Of a DNA stretch of 64,000 bases, positions 45,958 through 54,702 are shown piece by piece. Within the stretch, counting starts at the first letter, position 1; the number at the start of each line of letters is the position of its first letter. The stretch is from Pseudomonas sp. H9. GTDB taxonomy: Bacteria > Pseudomonadota > Gammaproteobacteria > Pseudomonadales > Pseudomonadaceae. Location of the stretch: assembly GCF_004353925.1 (NCBI RefSeq), contig NZ_SMOK01000039.1, positions 1-64,000 of the forward strand, written 5' to 3'. The translations under genes were made by a program, and so were the position numbers. The notes under the pieces were generated by a model. The model was given only the letters and a program-made list of their open reading frames with translations, did not search any database and was not told the origin of the DNA.

Positions 45958-46653
45958 ATGAACTACAGCGTTGCGCCTATCGGCTACGTCCGTTCCTGCT
46001 TCAAGGAAAAGTTCGCGATCCCGCGCCAGCCGCAACTGGCGCCTGCTGCGCGTGGCGTACTGGAACTGCTGCCACCCTTTGACAACGGAGACGCGGTGGC
46101 CGGGCTCGAACACGTCAGCCATGTGTGGTTACTGTTCCTGTTCCACCAGGCCCTGGAAGACAAGCCACGGCTCAAGGTGCGCCCACCGCGCCTAGGCGGC
46201 AATACTTCCATGGGGGTGTTTGCCACCCGTGCGACCCATCGACCGAATGGCATTGGCCAGTCGGTGGTGCGTCTGGAAAAGGTAGAAGCCGGGCGTCTGT
46301 TGCTGTCGGGTATCGACTTGCTCGATGGCACACCGGTCCTCGATATCAAGCCTTATGTGCCCTACGCCGACGCAGTGAGCACAGCGACCAACCAGATGGC
46401 CAGCGCGCCGCCAGCGCCGATTGCGGTGAGCTGGAGCGACAGTGCCCTGCCTCAGGCCCGCGAACACGCACAACGCCTCGCAGAGCCGCTGGTGGAGCTG
46501 ATTGAACAGTGCCTGGCTCAGGATCCGCGCCCGGCGTATCAGGTTCCGCCGCCAGAGCGTGTGTATGGGGTGAAATTCTGGGACGTGCAGGTGCGCTGGC
46601 ACTATCCGCAGCCGGATCAAATCCGGGTGCTGGAAGTGGTCCTGGACCTCTAG
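45958..46653 (+). CDS. trmO: tRNA-Thr (GGU) m6t6A37 methyltransferase
   Basis: TrmO (TsaA/YaeB) methylates the t6A37 base of tRNA-Thr. The 231-residue product shows the family motifs YSVAPIGYVRSCFKEKFAIPRQ, HVSHVWLLFLFH, FATRATHRPNGIGQSVVRL and LDIKPYVPYAD. The start at ATG 45958 was chosen; an in-frame GTG at 45943 would overlap the yehS stop. The REP element begins immediately after the stop codon. Confidence 0.93.
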   Translation: MNYSVAPIGYVRSCFKEKFAIPRQPQLAPAARGVLELLPPFDNGDAVAGLEHVSHVWLLFLFHQALEDKPRLKVRPPRLGGNTSMGVFATRATHRPNGIGQSVVRLEKVEAGRLLLSGIDLLDGTPVLDIKPYVPYADAVSTATNQMASAPPAPIAVSWSDSALPQAREHAQRLAEPLVELIEQCLAQDPRPAYQVPPPERVYGVKFWDVQVRWHYPQPDQIRVLEVVLDL

Positions 46654-46730
46654 GTAGGAGCGGGCTTGCCCCGCGATGCGATTGCAGGTTGTCTGATACA
46701 TCGCATCGCGGGGCAAGCCCGCTCCCACAG
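46654..46730. repeat. REP inverted pair
   Basis: GTAGGAGCGGGCTTGCCCCG and its complement are separated by about 28 bases. They are adjacent to the trmO stop codon and are followed by a bidirectional terminator. Confidence 0.93.
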
Positions 46731-46734
46731 CAGC

Positions 46735-46767
46735 AAAAAAAAAAGCAGGCCGAGGCCTGCTTTTTTT
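46735..46767. terminator. Bidirectional terminator between trmO and fpr
   Basis: GCAGGCC and GGCCTGC form a 7-bp stem with a GA loop, flanked by ten A residues on the left and seven T residues on the right. Confidence 0.93.
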
Positions 46768-46780
46768 GATTCAGCGCTGC

Positions 46781-47560
46781 TTACTTCTCGACGAAAGCAC
46801 GCTCGATCAGGTAGTCGCCTGGCTCGCGCATACGTGCAGAGATCTTCAGGCCGAAGCTGTCGAGCACTTCACTGGTTTCGTCAAGCATGCTCGGGCTACC
46901 GCAGATCATGGCACGGTCGTCCTGAGGGTTGATCGGTGGCAGGCCGATATCCTCGAACAGCTTACCGCTGCGCATCAGGTCGGTCAGTCGCCCTTGGTTC
47001 TCGAAAGGCTCGCGGGTAACGGTTGGGTAGTAAATCAGTTTTTCACGCAGCGCCTCACCGAAGAACTCGTTCTGCGGGAGGTGCTCGGTGATGAATTCAC
47101 GATAGGCGACTTCGTTGACGTAACGCACGCCGTGAACCAGGATCACTTTTTCAAAGCGCTCGTAGGTTTCCGGATCCTGGATGACGCTCATGAACGGCGC
47201 CAGGCCAGTGCCGGTGCTCAGCAGGTACAGGTGCTTGCCCGGGTTGAGGTCGTCCAGTACCAGAGTACCGGTAGGCTTCTTGCTGATGATGATCTCATCG
47301 CCTTCCTTCAAGTGCTGCAACTGCGAGGTCAGCGGGCCATCCGGCACCTTGATGCTGAAGAACTCCAGATGCTCTTCCCAGTTCGGGCTGGCAATGGAAT
47401 AGGCGCGCATGAGCGGTCGGCCGTTGGGCTGTTGCAGGCCGATCATCACGAACTGACCATTCTCGAAGCGCAGACCCGGATCACGGGTGCACTTGAAGCT
47501 GAACAGGGTGTCGTTCCAGTGGTGAACACTGAGGACACGTTCGTGGTTCATGTTGCTCAT
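46781..47560 (-). CDS. fpr: Ferredoxin/flavodoxin-NADP reductase
   Basis: A 259-residue FAD enzyme that exchanges electrons between NADPH and ferredoxin, important in oxidative stress and iron handling. The FAD motif is RAYSIASPNWEE (about 55-66), the NADP-binding motif is GTGLAPFMSV (about 115-125), and the C-terminus ends AFVEK as in subclass I bacterial enzymes. It is divergent from a LysR-family gene that corresponds to finR, the known activator of fpr in pseudomonads. Confidence 0.96.
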   Translation of the reverse strand: MSNMNHERVLSVHHWNDTLFSFKCTRDPGLRFENGQFVMIGLQQPNGRPLMRAYSIASPNWEEHLEFFSIKVPDGPLTSQLQHLKEGDEIIISKKPTGTLVLDDLNPGKHLYLLSTGTGLAPFMSVIQDPETYERFEKVILVHGVRYVNEVAYREFITEHLPQNEFFGEALREKLIYYPTVTREPFENQGRLTDLMRSGKLFEDIGLPPINPQDDRAMICGSPSMLDETSEVLDSFGLKISARMREPGDYLIERAFVEK

Positions 47561-47631
47561 GTACGGGCTCCTGAAATAAAACGCAGCGCTAACCTAGAGC
47601 GCGATTGCGCGATAGTTTAGTGCGAGCGACA

Positions 47632-47659
47632 ATATCTGTTAAATGAATTATCAAGATAT
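47632..47659. promoter_or_regulatory. Possible FinR operator in the fpr-finR interval
   Basis: ATATC and GATAT face each other 18 bases apart in an AT-rich stretch between the divergent genes. LysR proteins often bind such dyads. This is a guess from position and symmetry. Confidence 0.3.
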
Positions 47660-47679
47660 GTCTTATCGGTTATATAGAT

Positions 47680-48606
47680 ATGCGATTTACGCTTCGTCAA
47701 CTCCAGGTGTTCGTCGCCGTAGCCCAGTATCAGAGCGTCTCGCGAGCCGCAGGCATACTGGCGTTATCGCAATCGGCTGCCAGTACTTCGATCACCGAAC
47801 TTGAGCGTCAGTCCAGTTGCCAGCTGTTTGACCGTGCCGGCAAACGTCTGAGTCTAAACGCGCTGGGCCATCAATTGCTGCCTCAGGCAGTGGCCCTGCT
47901 GGATCAGGCCAAGGAAATCGAAGACTTGCTCAACGGCAAGTCAGGTTTCGGTTCCCTGGCGGTCGGCGCCACCCTGACCATCGGCAATTACCTGGCCACA
48001 CTGCTGATTGGCAGCTTCATGCAGGTGCATCCGGAAAGTCAGGTCAAGCTCCATGTGCAGAACACTGCGCATATCGTGCAACAGGTTGCTCACTATGAAA
48101 TTGATCTGGGTCTAATCGAAGGCGATTGCAACCACCCGGACCTTGAGGTGCAACCTTGGGTTGAAGACGAGCTGGTGGTGTTCTGTGCCCCACAACACCC
48201 GTTGGCCAGCCGTGGCCGGGCGACGATGGAAGAACTAACGCACGAAGCCTGGATTTTGCGCGAACAGGGCTCCGGCACCCGCCTGACCTTTGACCAAGCG
48301 ATGCGCCACCACCGCTCCAGCCTGAACATCCGCCTGGAACTTGAGCACACTGAAGCCATCAAGCGTGCGGTGGAGTCAGGACTGGGCATTGGCTGTATTT
48401 CACGCCTGGCTCTGCGCGATGCCTTCCGTCGCGGTAGTCTGGTGGCCGTGGAAACACCGGAGCTGGACCTTGCCCGGCAGTTCTACTTCATCTGGCACAA
48501 GCAGAAGTACCAGACTTCTGCCATGCGCGAGTTCCTCGAACTGTGCCGCAACTTTACCGCAGGTGTACAGCGCAGCGACCAGATCGTCCTGCCCAATATC
48601 GCCTAG
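47680..48606 (+). CDS. finR: LysR-family regulator FinR
   Basis: A 308-residue LysR-type regulator: an N-terminal winged helix-turn-helix (about 1-60, with VSRAAGILALSQSAASTSITEL) and a periplasmic-binding-protein-like effector domain (about 90-295). Its position divergent from fpr identifies it with FinR, which activates fpr in response to superoxide or nitrosative stress in P. putida. The start codon has no strong ribosome site. Its last 4 bases overlap the convergent dgkA stop. Confidence 0.9.
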   Translation: MRFTLRQLQVFVAVAQYQSVSRAAGILALSQSAASTSITELERQSSCQLFDRAGKRLSLNALGHQLLPQAVALLDQAKEIEDLLNGKSGFGSLAVGATLTIGNYLATLLIGSFMQVHPESQVKLHVQNTAHIVQQVAHYEIDLGLIEGDCNHPDLEVQPWVEDELVVFCAPQHPLASRGRATMEELTHEAWILREQGSGTRLTFDQAMRHHRSSLNIRLELEHTEAIKRAVESGLGIGCISRLALRDAFRRGSLVAVETPELDLARQFYFIWHKQKYQTSAMREFLELCRNFTAGVQRSDQIVLPNIA

Positions 48607-48968
48607 AGCAGAATCACCGCCCAAACCAGCCCCACCAGGGTCAGCGCTACCAGTTGGGCGGCGCTGCCCATGTCTTTGGCATTTTTTGACAGCGGGTGAC
48701 GGTCCAGGGAAATCCGGTCGATCGCGGCCTCGATGGCTGAATTGAGCAGTTCGACGATCAGGCCCAGCAAACATACAGCGATCAGAATTGCCCGCTCAGC
48801 ACGGCTGACATCCAGCCAGAACGCCACAGGGATCAGCACGGCATTGAGCAACACCAGTTGACGGAACGCTGCTTCACCGGTGAACGCTGCGCGCAGACCG
48901 TCAAACGAATAGCCGGCAGCATTGAATATACGTTTGAGGCCGGTCTGGCCCTTGAAAGGCGATGACAT
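48603..48968 (-). CDS. dgkA: Diacylglycerol kinase
   Basis: A 121-residue inner-membrane kinase that recycles diacylglycerol to phosphatidic acid. It has three membrane segments (about 35-50, 58-75, 97-119). The active-site region GLIVELLNSAIEAAIDRIS lies between the second and third, with Glu and Asn in the expected positions. Length is normal. It overlaps the convergent finR by 4 bases. Confidence 0.95.
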   Translation of the reverse strand: MSSPFKGQTGLKRIFNAAGYSFDGLRAAFTGEAAFRQLVLLNAVLIPVAFWLDVSRAERAILIAVCLLGLIVELLNSAIEAAIDRISLDRHPLSKNAKDMGSAAQLVALTLVGLVWAVILL

Positions 48969-49045
48969 AGAAGGTCACTTCATCCACTGAAAAATGCGCT
49001 GCAGCCTAGTGCAGGGCGGGTCAAAAAAGCGTGAAGAATGTGGCC

Positions 49046-49696
49046 TCAGCTCGATGAGACCGATTCCAGTTGTTGCAGCAGCAACGCGGCCTGAGTGCGC
49101 GTGCGCACGCCAAGCTTACGGAAAATCGCCGTCACGTGAGCCTTGATGGTTGCTTCCGAGACGTTCAGCTCGTAGGCGATCTGCTTGTTGAGCAACCCTT
49201 CGCAGACCATGGTCAGTACCCGGAACTGCTGAGGCGTAAGGCTGGCCAAGCCCTCACTGGCAGCCTTGGCCTCTGCCGAGACATCGACCTTCTCGAAGGC
49301 CTGCGGCGGCCACCAGATGTCCCCATCGAGGACCTTTTTCACTGCGTCCTGAATCACTTCCAGGGAGCTGGACTTGGGAATAAAGCCGCTAGCACCGAAT
49401 TCGCGCGACTTCACCACAACGGCGGCTTCTTCCTGAGCCGACACCATCACCACCGGGATTTGCGGGTATTGACCGCGCAGCAGCACCAGGCCAGAGAAGC
49501 CGTAAGCGCCGGGCATGTTGAGATCCAACAAGACCAGGTCCCAGTCGGACTTTTCGGCAAGACGGGTTTCCAGCTCGGCAATGCTCGCCACTTCTACCAG
49601 GCGAACATCGGGCCCCAGCCCCAGGGTTACAGCCTGACGCAGGGCACTGCGAAACAGCGGGTGGTCATCGGCAATCAGGATTTCGTACGTGGCCAT
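49046..49696 (-). CDS. LuxR-type response regulator (ErdR-like)
   Basis: A 216-residue response regulator. The receiver domain (1-125) has the acidic pair in ILIADDHPLF and the phospho-acceptor Asp in VLLDLNMPGAYG (about 58). The C-terminal LuxR helix-turn-helix reads LTPQQFRVLTMVCEGLLNKQIA and VSEATIKAHVTAIFRKLGV. By position next to dgkA it corresponds to ErdR of P. aeruginosa, part of the ethanol oxidation cascade. No sensor kinase gene is adjacent. The ATG at 49696 gives the standard receiver start; the longer frame does not. Confidence 0.9.
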   Translation of the reverse strand: MATYEILIADDHPLFRSALRQAVTLGLGPDVRLVEVASIAELETRLAEKSDWDLVLLDLNMPGAYGFSGLVLLRGQYPQIPVVMVSAQEEAAVVVKSREFGASGFIPKSSSLEVIQDAVKKVLDGDIWWPPQAFEKVDVSAEAKAASEGLASLTPQQFRVLTMVCEGLLNKQIAYELNVSEATIKAHVTAIFRKLGVRTRTQAALLLQQLESVSSS

Positions 49697-49961
49697 TAAT
49701 CTAATGATCCTGTTCTGTGCAGGCGCAGGGAGGAAGAATAGGCGCCTGGCGGGCAACTCAAGGTGTTGGCGGCATTGCCGCACACCCAAAAGGCACTTCA
49801 AGGCCAGGAACAGCGGTGTTTCAAGCCTTGTACATGCCCGAATCGGCGCCAAGGATGCCGAGCCAGCACCGGGTGGTCAAGTTGATTACCCAGTCAGGCC
49901 AAGCACGCAGTGAGCGCCAGCCTGCCCATTATGACGCAATGTGCCACACCTGCCCCTTGTA

Positions 49962-50672
49962 CTATAGGAAGGTATGCAAACGCTGGTGCACCGCATCTTG
50001 CTCATCCACTGGCCATTGATGCTTGGCGCTCAGGTAATGGGTACTGAACACATCCAGATACGCATCCAGGGCTTGCGCGGCAGTTTGATCGCCCGCCAGC
50101 TCCAGGCACATGGCCGCGACTTCGGCAGTGCAGAAATGATCGTCACGTTTGGAACGGCGCAACCGGTAGCGCGACAATTGTTCGGGCTGCAGGCTGAGCA
50201 CCGGAAAACGGTCAAGGTACGGGCTTTTGCGAAACATTTTGCGCGCCTCGGTCCAGGTCGCATCCAGCAGAATGAACAGCGGCCGCTTGCCTGGCTCACG
50301 CACTACCTCGCTGACCACCCTTTGCGGCTCGACGAACTCCCCTGGAAACACGATGTAGGGTTGCCAGTGAGGCTGGTCGAGCAAGGCCAGCAACTGCTCA
50401 TCGACAGCCGTTCGCTGCCAACTGAACGCCGAGGTGTCGGTTATCAGGTCCGCGATCAACCATCCGGTATTGCTTGGCTTCAGCGGCTCGGTGTCGTGCA
50501 TCAGCAGGCACATGGCTGAATCGGATGGCACCTGCGGACGCCAGGCACACAAGCAATGGCTGGGAACCACGCGGCAGTGCGGGCAACGAGGAGCGCGTGA
50601 TCCGCGAGCAACGAAAGGTTTGACACTGCGCGCCAGGCGCTCGGCGCGCAAGCGCGATACGGCATGACTCAT
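49962..50672 (-). CDS. DTW-domain tRNA-uridine aminocarboxypropyltransferase
   Basis: A 236-residue protein of the DTW family, members of which (TapT/TuaA) add the acp group to U47 of tRNA using SAM. The name-giving motif appears as LLDATWTEARKM (about 140-151). An N-terminal Cys cluster (RCPHCRVVPSHCLC) looks like a zinc site. The start MSHAVSRLRAERL at 50672 was chosen over one 21 bases upstream. It is on the minus strand, divergent from the PA3611-like gene. Confidence 0.88.
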   Translation of the reverse strand: MSHAVSRLRAERLARSVKPFVARGSRAPRCPHCRVVPSHCLCAWRPQVPSDSAMCLLMHDTEPLKPSNTGWLIADLITDTSAFSWQRTAVDEQLLALLDQPHWQPYIVFPGEFVEPQRVVSEVVREPGKRPLFILLDATWTEARKMFRKSPYLDRFPVLSLQPEQLSRYRLRRSKRDDHFCTAEVAAMCLELAGDQTAAQALDAYLDVFSTHYLSAKHQWPVDEQDAVHQRLHTFL

Positions 50673-50909
50673 GATTGCAGACTGTATAAACAATTAAGGG
50701 ATAGCACTGCGCGGACTCGGCAAGACAGGGAAACCGCGCCAGTTTATCAGAGCCCGCTGACCGGCAGACGGTATTTGCCGTGCAGGCAGCCTGCCGACTC
50801 CCCTATAATCGTTCCCCTGTCGTTACCCACTGGCGCCCCGCTCTGCACGTGAGGGAACACCGTGCGCAGTTGCCGGTCAAACTGCCAGTTACTGAACCAG
50901 GAGAAATTC

Positions 50910-51326
50910 ATGCTGCGCTTCATCGCCCCGACCTTGAGCCTTTTGCTCGCCCTGCCCCTGGCCGCCACCGCCGCTTCCAAGCAGGAATACGAACTGAGCA
51001 AAATGCTGCAAAAAGTAGCTACGGAAAGCAGCGTGGGCACGCCGCGAGCGATCAACGAAGACATTCTCGATCAAGGTTACACCGTTGAAGGCAGGCAATT
51101 GATCAACCACCTGAGTGTGCGCGCCAGCCATGCACAGCAAATGCAGGCCAACCCGGAAAAAGTCCGCGACCAATTGGGCGCTAGTGTGTGCAAAAACACC
51201 GGTTACCGTCAGCTGCTGGCCAAAGGCGCGGTACTGACCTACCGTTTTTCCGAGTACAAGACCAACCGCCGGGTTGGCGAGCAAGCCTTCGACGCCGCCA
51301 GTTGCGGTGTCAAACTGAGCAAATAA
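50910..51326 (+). CDS. PA3611 family quorum-sensing-regulated virulence factor-like protein
   Basis: A 138-residue exported protein with a signal peptide (1-19, ending ATA-AS). The mature part matches the PA3611 family of Pseudomonas by its pattern SVGTPRAINEDILDQGYTVEG and two cysteines (near residues 92 and 134) that could form a disulfide. Its biochemical role is unknown. AGGAG 7 bases before the ATG at 50910 supports the start. Confidence 0.85.
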   Translation: MLRFIAPTLSLLLALPLAATAASKQEYELSKMLQKVATESSVGTPRAINEDILDQGYTVEGRQLINHLSVRASHAQQMQANPEKVRDQLGASVCKNTGYRQLLAKGAVLTYRFSEYKTNRRVGEQAFDAASCGVKLSK

Positions 51327-51328
51327 GC

Positions 51329-51529
51329 CTAGGCCAGCTCTTCACTGTCGCGCCGCTGCTCTTCATCGGCGCGCAGTTCGGCCACCAGCGCCTGGACATA
51401 ACGTGATTGCCGCTTACCGCCCCCCAAGCGCCGCAGGCACTCTTCTTCAAGGCTCAGGTTGTTGGCCTGGGCCGAGCGCTCGAGCAGCTCAAACAGCTGC
51501 GCATCGAGCTCCAGATTAAGCCGTTGCAT
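51329..51529 (-). CDS. Small Arc-like protein, 66 residues
   Basis: A short protein with LNLELDAQLFELLERSAQAN, resembling an Arc/ribbon-helix-helix segment (beta strand then helices), and a charged C-terminal helix (LVAELRADEEQRRDSEE). GAGGC upstream of the ATG at 51529 is a good ribosome site. It is convergent with the PA3611-like gene, 2 bases away. The function is unknown. Confidence 0.65.
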   Translation of the reverse strand: MQRLNLELDAQLFELLERSAQANNLSLEEECLRRLGGGKRQSRYVQALVAELRADEEQRRDSEELA

Positions 51530-51920
51530 AATTAAGCCTCCCTGCACGACTACAAGTCTCTCTCGCCTCCAGTTAACCAGACCCGCGCCTGGCCTGGATC
51601 CTGACTGACGAGCGGTCTACTTCGGCCTCTTCTGCCTGTCACCTCGCAGATCCTTGCGGCACAACCTCCGGCCAGCGTCTAGATTGATAGCAAGCGCCCG
51701 CCCGTTTCAGGGCTCGCACAGGGGGATGCCTGCCGACGCTTTGCCTTCGCATTGCCGAGCAAAACAACAATGAGCCCATTACCACTGCACTAAGACCTTG
51801 CAGGTCTACTGCAATGCTTGAGCGGTACGCTCAAGCCACAGCAGCCAGCGACACACGCAGTGTCGCGGCCGGAAACGGTAACATTCCGGTCAGAGGTTTT
51901 GCTGCAGAAGGAGACGTTGA
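51530..51920. other. Non-coding interval with three hairpins before the LOG-family gene
   Basis: No gene is supported in these 390 bases. Near the right end three consecutive inverted repeats follow each other: GCTTGAGCG/CGCTCAAGC (51816-51836), GCGACAC/GTGTCGC (51848-51866) and CCGGAA/TTCCGG (51869-51889). They lie 32-105 bases before the start codon, within the probable leader of the LOG-family message. Confidence 0.6.
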
Positions 51921-53039
51921 ATGCCTTACCAACCGAATGAACTGCTGGCGAGTCACTTCAAGAACACAGGAATCGATCTGAGCAAGCTGGAAGAACAACT
52001 GAAGCAGGTTGCCCCTGACAGCCCCAACCTGCCGCTGTACCGCGACATGATGCTGACGGTCCTGCGCATGGCCCAGGACGACAGTAATCGCTGGAACGCC
52101 AAAATCACCCTGCAGGCCCTGCGCGAGCTGGATCACGCCTTCCGCACCCTTGAGCAGTACAAAGGCCGACGCAAAGTCACTGTGTTCGGCTCGGCACGTA
52201 CCCCCATCGAACACCCCATGTACGCCTTGGCCAGAGAACTGGGTGCGACTCTCGCCCGCTCGAACCTGATGGTGATCACCGGTGCTGGCGGCGGCATCAT
52301 GGCCGCTGCTCACGAGGGCGCAGGCGTCGATCACAGCCTGGGTTTCAACATTACCCTGCCGTTCGAACAACATGCCAACCCCACGGTGGATGGCACTGAT
52401 CGGCTGCTACCGTTCCACTTCTTCTTTATTCGCAAGCTGTTCTTCGTCAAGGAAGCCGACGCCCTGGTGCTCTGCCCGGGCGGTTTCGGCACCCTCGACG
52501 AAGCACTGGAAGTGCTCACCCTGATCCAAACCGGCAAGAGCCCGCTGGTACCCGTGGTGCTGCTGGACTCCCCAGGCGGCAACTTCTGGCAAGACGCGCT
52601 GAACTTCATTACCCGCCAACTGGAGGAGAACCGCTACATTCTGCCCAGCGACCTGAAGCTGCTGCGCTTGGTGCAAAGTGCCGAAGAAGCAGTGGAGGAG
52701 ATTAATCAGTTTTACAGCAACTACCACTCCAGCCGCTGGTTGAAAAATCAGTTCGTGATCCGCATGCACCATCCGCTTAGCGAAGGCGCCTTGCTCGATT
52801 TACAGGAAGGCTTCGCTGACCTGCGCCTGAGTGGTTTGTACCACCAGCATGCCTACTCGGGGGAACACCATGACGAAGCCAGGTTCAGCCACCTGACGCG
52901 TTTGACGTTTGCCTTCAATGGCCGCGACCAGGGGCGCCTACGCGAACTGGTGGACTTCATCAACCTGTCGGAAAACTGGGCCAAGCCGGAGCCGATGCAC
53001 ACCACACAACGGGCGCGCGAAGCACTGAAGGTAACCTGA
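51921..53039 (+). CDS. LOG-family Rossmann-fold protein
   Basis: A 372-residue protein of the LOG/lysine decarboxylase-like family (TIGR00730-related), whose members hydrolyse nucleotide 5'-monophosphates or release cytokinin bases. The Rossmann core lies at about 85-260, with VFGSARTP, ITGAGGGIMAAAHEGA and the signature CPGGFGTLDEALEVLT. Extra N-terminal (about 80 residues) and C-terminal (about 110 residues) regions make it longer than the 180-residue LOG type, closer to PpnN-like proteins. AAGGAG 7 bases before the ATG supports the start. It is convergent with recX. Confidence 0.88.
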   Translation: MPYQPNELLASHFKNTGIDLSKLEEQLKQVAPDSPNLPLYRDMMLTVLRMAQDDSNRWNAKITLQALRELDHAFRTLEQYKGRRKVTVFGSARTPIEHPMYALARELGATLARSNLMVITGAGGGIMAAAHEGAGVDHSLGFNITLPFEQHANPTVDGTDRLLPFHFFFIRKLFFVKEADALVLCPGGFGTLDEALEVLTLIQTGKSPLVPVVLLDSPGGNFWQDALNFITRQLEENRYILPSDLKLLRLVQSAEEAVEEINQFYSNYHSSRWLKNQFVIRMHHPLSEGALLDLQEGFADLRLSGLYHQHAYSGEHHDEARFSHLTRLTFAFNGRDQGRLRELVDFINLSENWAKPEPMHTTQRAREALKVT

Positions 53040-53052
53040 GCGTCGGGCTCAG

Positions 53053-53520
53053 CTAGTCGTCCAGGCCTCGGCCGCTCAACAGGCGGCCGACCATTTCCAT
53101 GGAGAAACCACGGTAGACCAGAAAACGGGTTTGCTGTGCGCGTGCGCGCGGATCGGCAGGAAACTGACCAGAAAACTTGCGCTGCCAGACATCCCGCAAC
53201 TGTCCCGCCCAGTCCACACCGCACTCACGCAGGGCCTGGTCAATGTCACTGCGGTGCAGACCACGTTGGCTGAGTTCTTCACGGATGCGCGCCGGGCCGT
53301 AGCCTGATCGCGAGCGATAGCTAATGAAGCTTTCCAGATAACGGGCTTCACTGAGCAGGCCCTCTTCCGTCAAACGGTCGAGTTCCTGATCGATCAATTC
53401 GGGGGGAGCGCCGCGCTGACGCAACTTACGCGTCAGCTCGACTCGACCGTGCTCGCGACGTGCGAGCAGGTCCATGGCTGTCCGCCTTACGGCGACGGGA
53501 GTATCGAGTACGGCGGACAT
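53053..53520 (-). CDS. recX: Recombination regulator RecX
   Basis: A 155-residue helical protein that inhibits RecA filament extension. The repeats typical of the family are present: LLARREHGRVELTRKLRQRG, LSEARYLESFISYRSRSGYG and REELSQRGLHRSDIDQAL. It starts 8 bases after the recA stop codon, in the usual recA-recX arrangement, so it is SOS-induced with recA. Confidence 0.95.
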   Translation of the reverse strand: MSAVLDTPVAVRRTAMDLLARREHGRVELTRKLRQRGAPPELIDQELDRLTEEGLLSEARYLESFISYRSRSGYGPARIREELSQRGLHRSDIDQALRECGVDWAGQLRDVWQRKFSGQFPADPRARAQQTRFLVYRGFSMEMVGRLLSGRGLDD

Positions 53521-53528
53521 GACGACAA

Positions 53529-54599
53529 TCAGTAGCCAGCTTCAGCGTCGGCCAGATCGTCTTCAGGCTCAGCGTTGGCAGCAGCCGCTTTGCCGGCGGC
53601 ATCAACAGCGCCAGCGCTCAGCAGCTTGTCGCGAATCTGCTTCTCGAGGGTGGCGGCGATTTCCGGGTTCTCTTGCAGGAACTTGGCCGAGTTGGCCTTG
53701 CCCTGACCGATTTTGCTGCCCTGGTAGCTGTACCAGGCACCGGATTTTTCCAGGAAGCCGTGCAGCACGCCGAGGTCGATGATTTCGCCGTTGCGGTAGA
53801 TGCCCTTGCCGTACAGGATCTGGAATTCAGCCTGACGGAATGGAGGCGCCACCTTGTTCTTGACGATTTTGACGCGGGTTTCGCTACCAACCACTTCGTC
53901 GCCTTCTTTCACCGCGCCGGTACGGCGGATGTCCAGACGAACCGAAGCGTAGAACTTCAGCGCGTTACCACCGGTGGTGGTTTCCGGGCTGCCGAACATC
54001 ACGCCGATCTTCATACGGATCTGGTTGATGAAGATCACCAGGCAGTTGGCGTTCTTGATGTTACCGGTGATTTTACGCAGCGCCTGGGACATCAGGCGGG
54101 CTTGCAGGCCCACGTGCATGTCGCCCATTTCGCCTTCGATTTCAGCCTTGGGTACCAGCGCGGCCACGGAGTCGACGATGATCACGTCAACGGCGTTGGA
54201 ACGTACCAGCATGTCGGTGATTTCCAGGGCCTGCTCACCGGTGTCCGGCTGCGAAACCAGCAGGTCATCGACATTGACGCCCAACTTGCCGGCGTACTCG
54301 GGGTCGAGGGCGTGTTCAGCGTCGACGAAGGCGCAGGTCGCACCCATTTTCTGGGCTTGAGCAATGACCGACAGGGTCAGCGTGGTTTTACCAGACGACT
54401 CAGGGCCGTAGATTTCGACGATACGGCCTTTTGGCAGACCGCCAATGCCCAGGGCAATGTCCAGGCCCAGGGAGCCGGTAGAAATGGCCGGGATCGCCTG
54501 ACGCTCGTGGTCGCCCATGCGCATGACCGCGCCTTTACCGAATTGACGCTCGATTTGCCCCAGGGCCGCAGCCAAGGCGCGCTTCTTGTTGTCGTCCAT
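53529..54599 (-). CDS. recA: Recombinase RecA
   Basis: A 356-residue recombinase and co-protease. It shows MDDNKKRALAAALGQIERQF, Walker A GPESSGKTT (about 67-75), FVDAEHALDP, Walker B VIIVDSVAALVP, and L2-loop FGSPETTTGGNALKFYAS. The acidic C-terminus (EDDLADAEAGY) is normal. The ATG at 54599 is the conserved start. A near-perfect LexA box lies about 43-58 bases upstream, and recX follows. Confidence 0.98.
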   Translation of the reverse strand: MDDNKKRALAAALGQIERQFGKGAVMRMGDHERQAIPAISTGSLGLDIALGIGGLPKGRIVEIYGPESSGKTTLTLSVIAQAQKMGATCAFVDAEHALDPEYAGKLGVNVDDLLVSQPDTGEQALEITDMLVRSNAVDVIIVDSVAALVPKAEIEGEMGDMHVGLQARLMSQALRKITGNIKNANCLVIFINQIRMKIGVMFGSPETTTGGNALKFYASVRLDIRRTGAVKEGDEVVGSETRVKIVKNKVAPPFRQAEFQILYGKGIYRNGEIIDLGVLHGFLEKSGAWYSYQGSKIGQGKANSAKFLQENPEIAATLEKQIRDKLLSAGAVDAAGKAAAANAEPEDDLADAEAGY

Positions 54600-54641
54600 T
54601 GAAGTCCTCACGTAATCGATAGGGCCTGACGGCCAGAACAC

Positions 54642-54657
54642 CTGTATAAGTAGCCAG
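54642..54657. promoter_or_regulatory. LexA (SOS) box upstream of recA
   Basis: CTGTATAAGTAGCCAG fits CTG-N10-CAG exactly and is very close to the Pseudomonas consensus. It lies 43 bases before the recA start codon. Confidence 0.93.
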
Positions 54658-54702
54658 TATTATTCCACAGGGTTTTCTTCCCGCCTACCCCCGATGTGAG
54701 AT

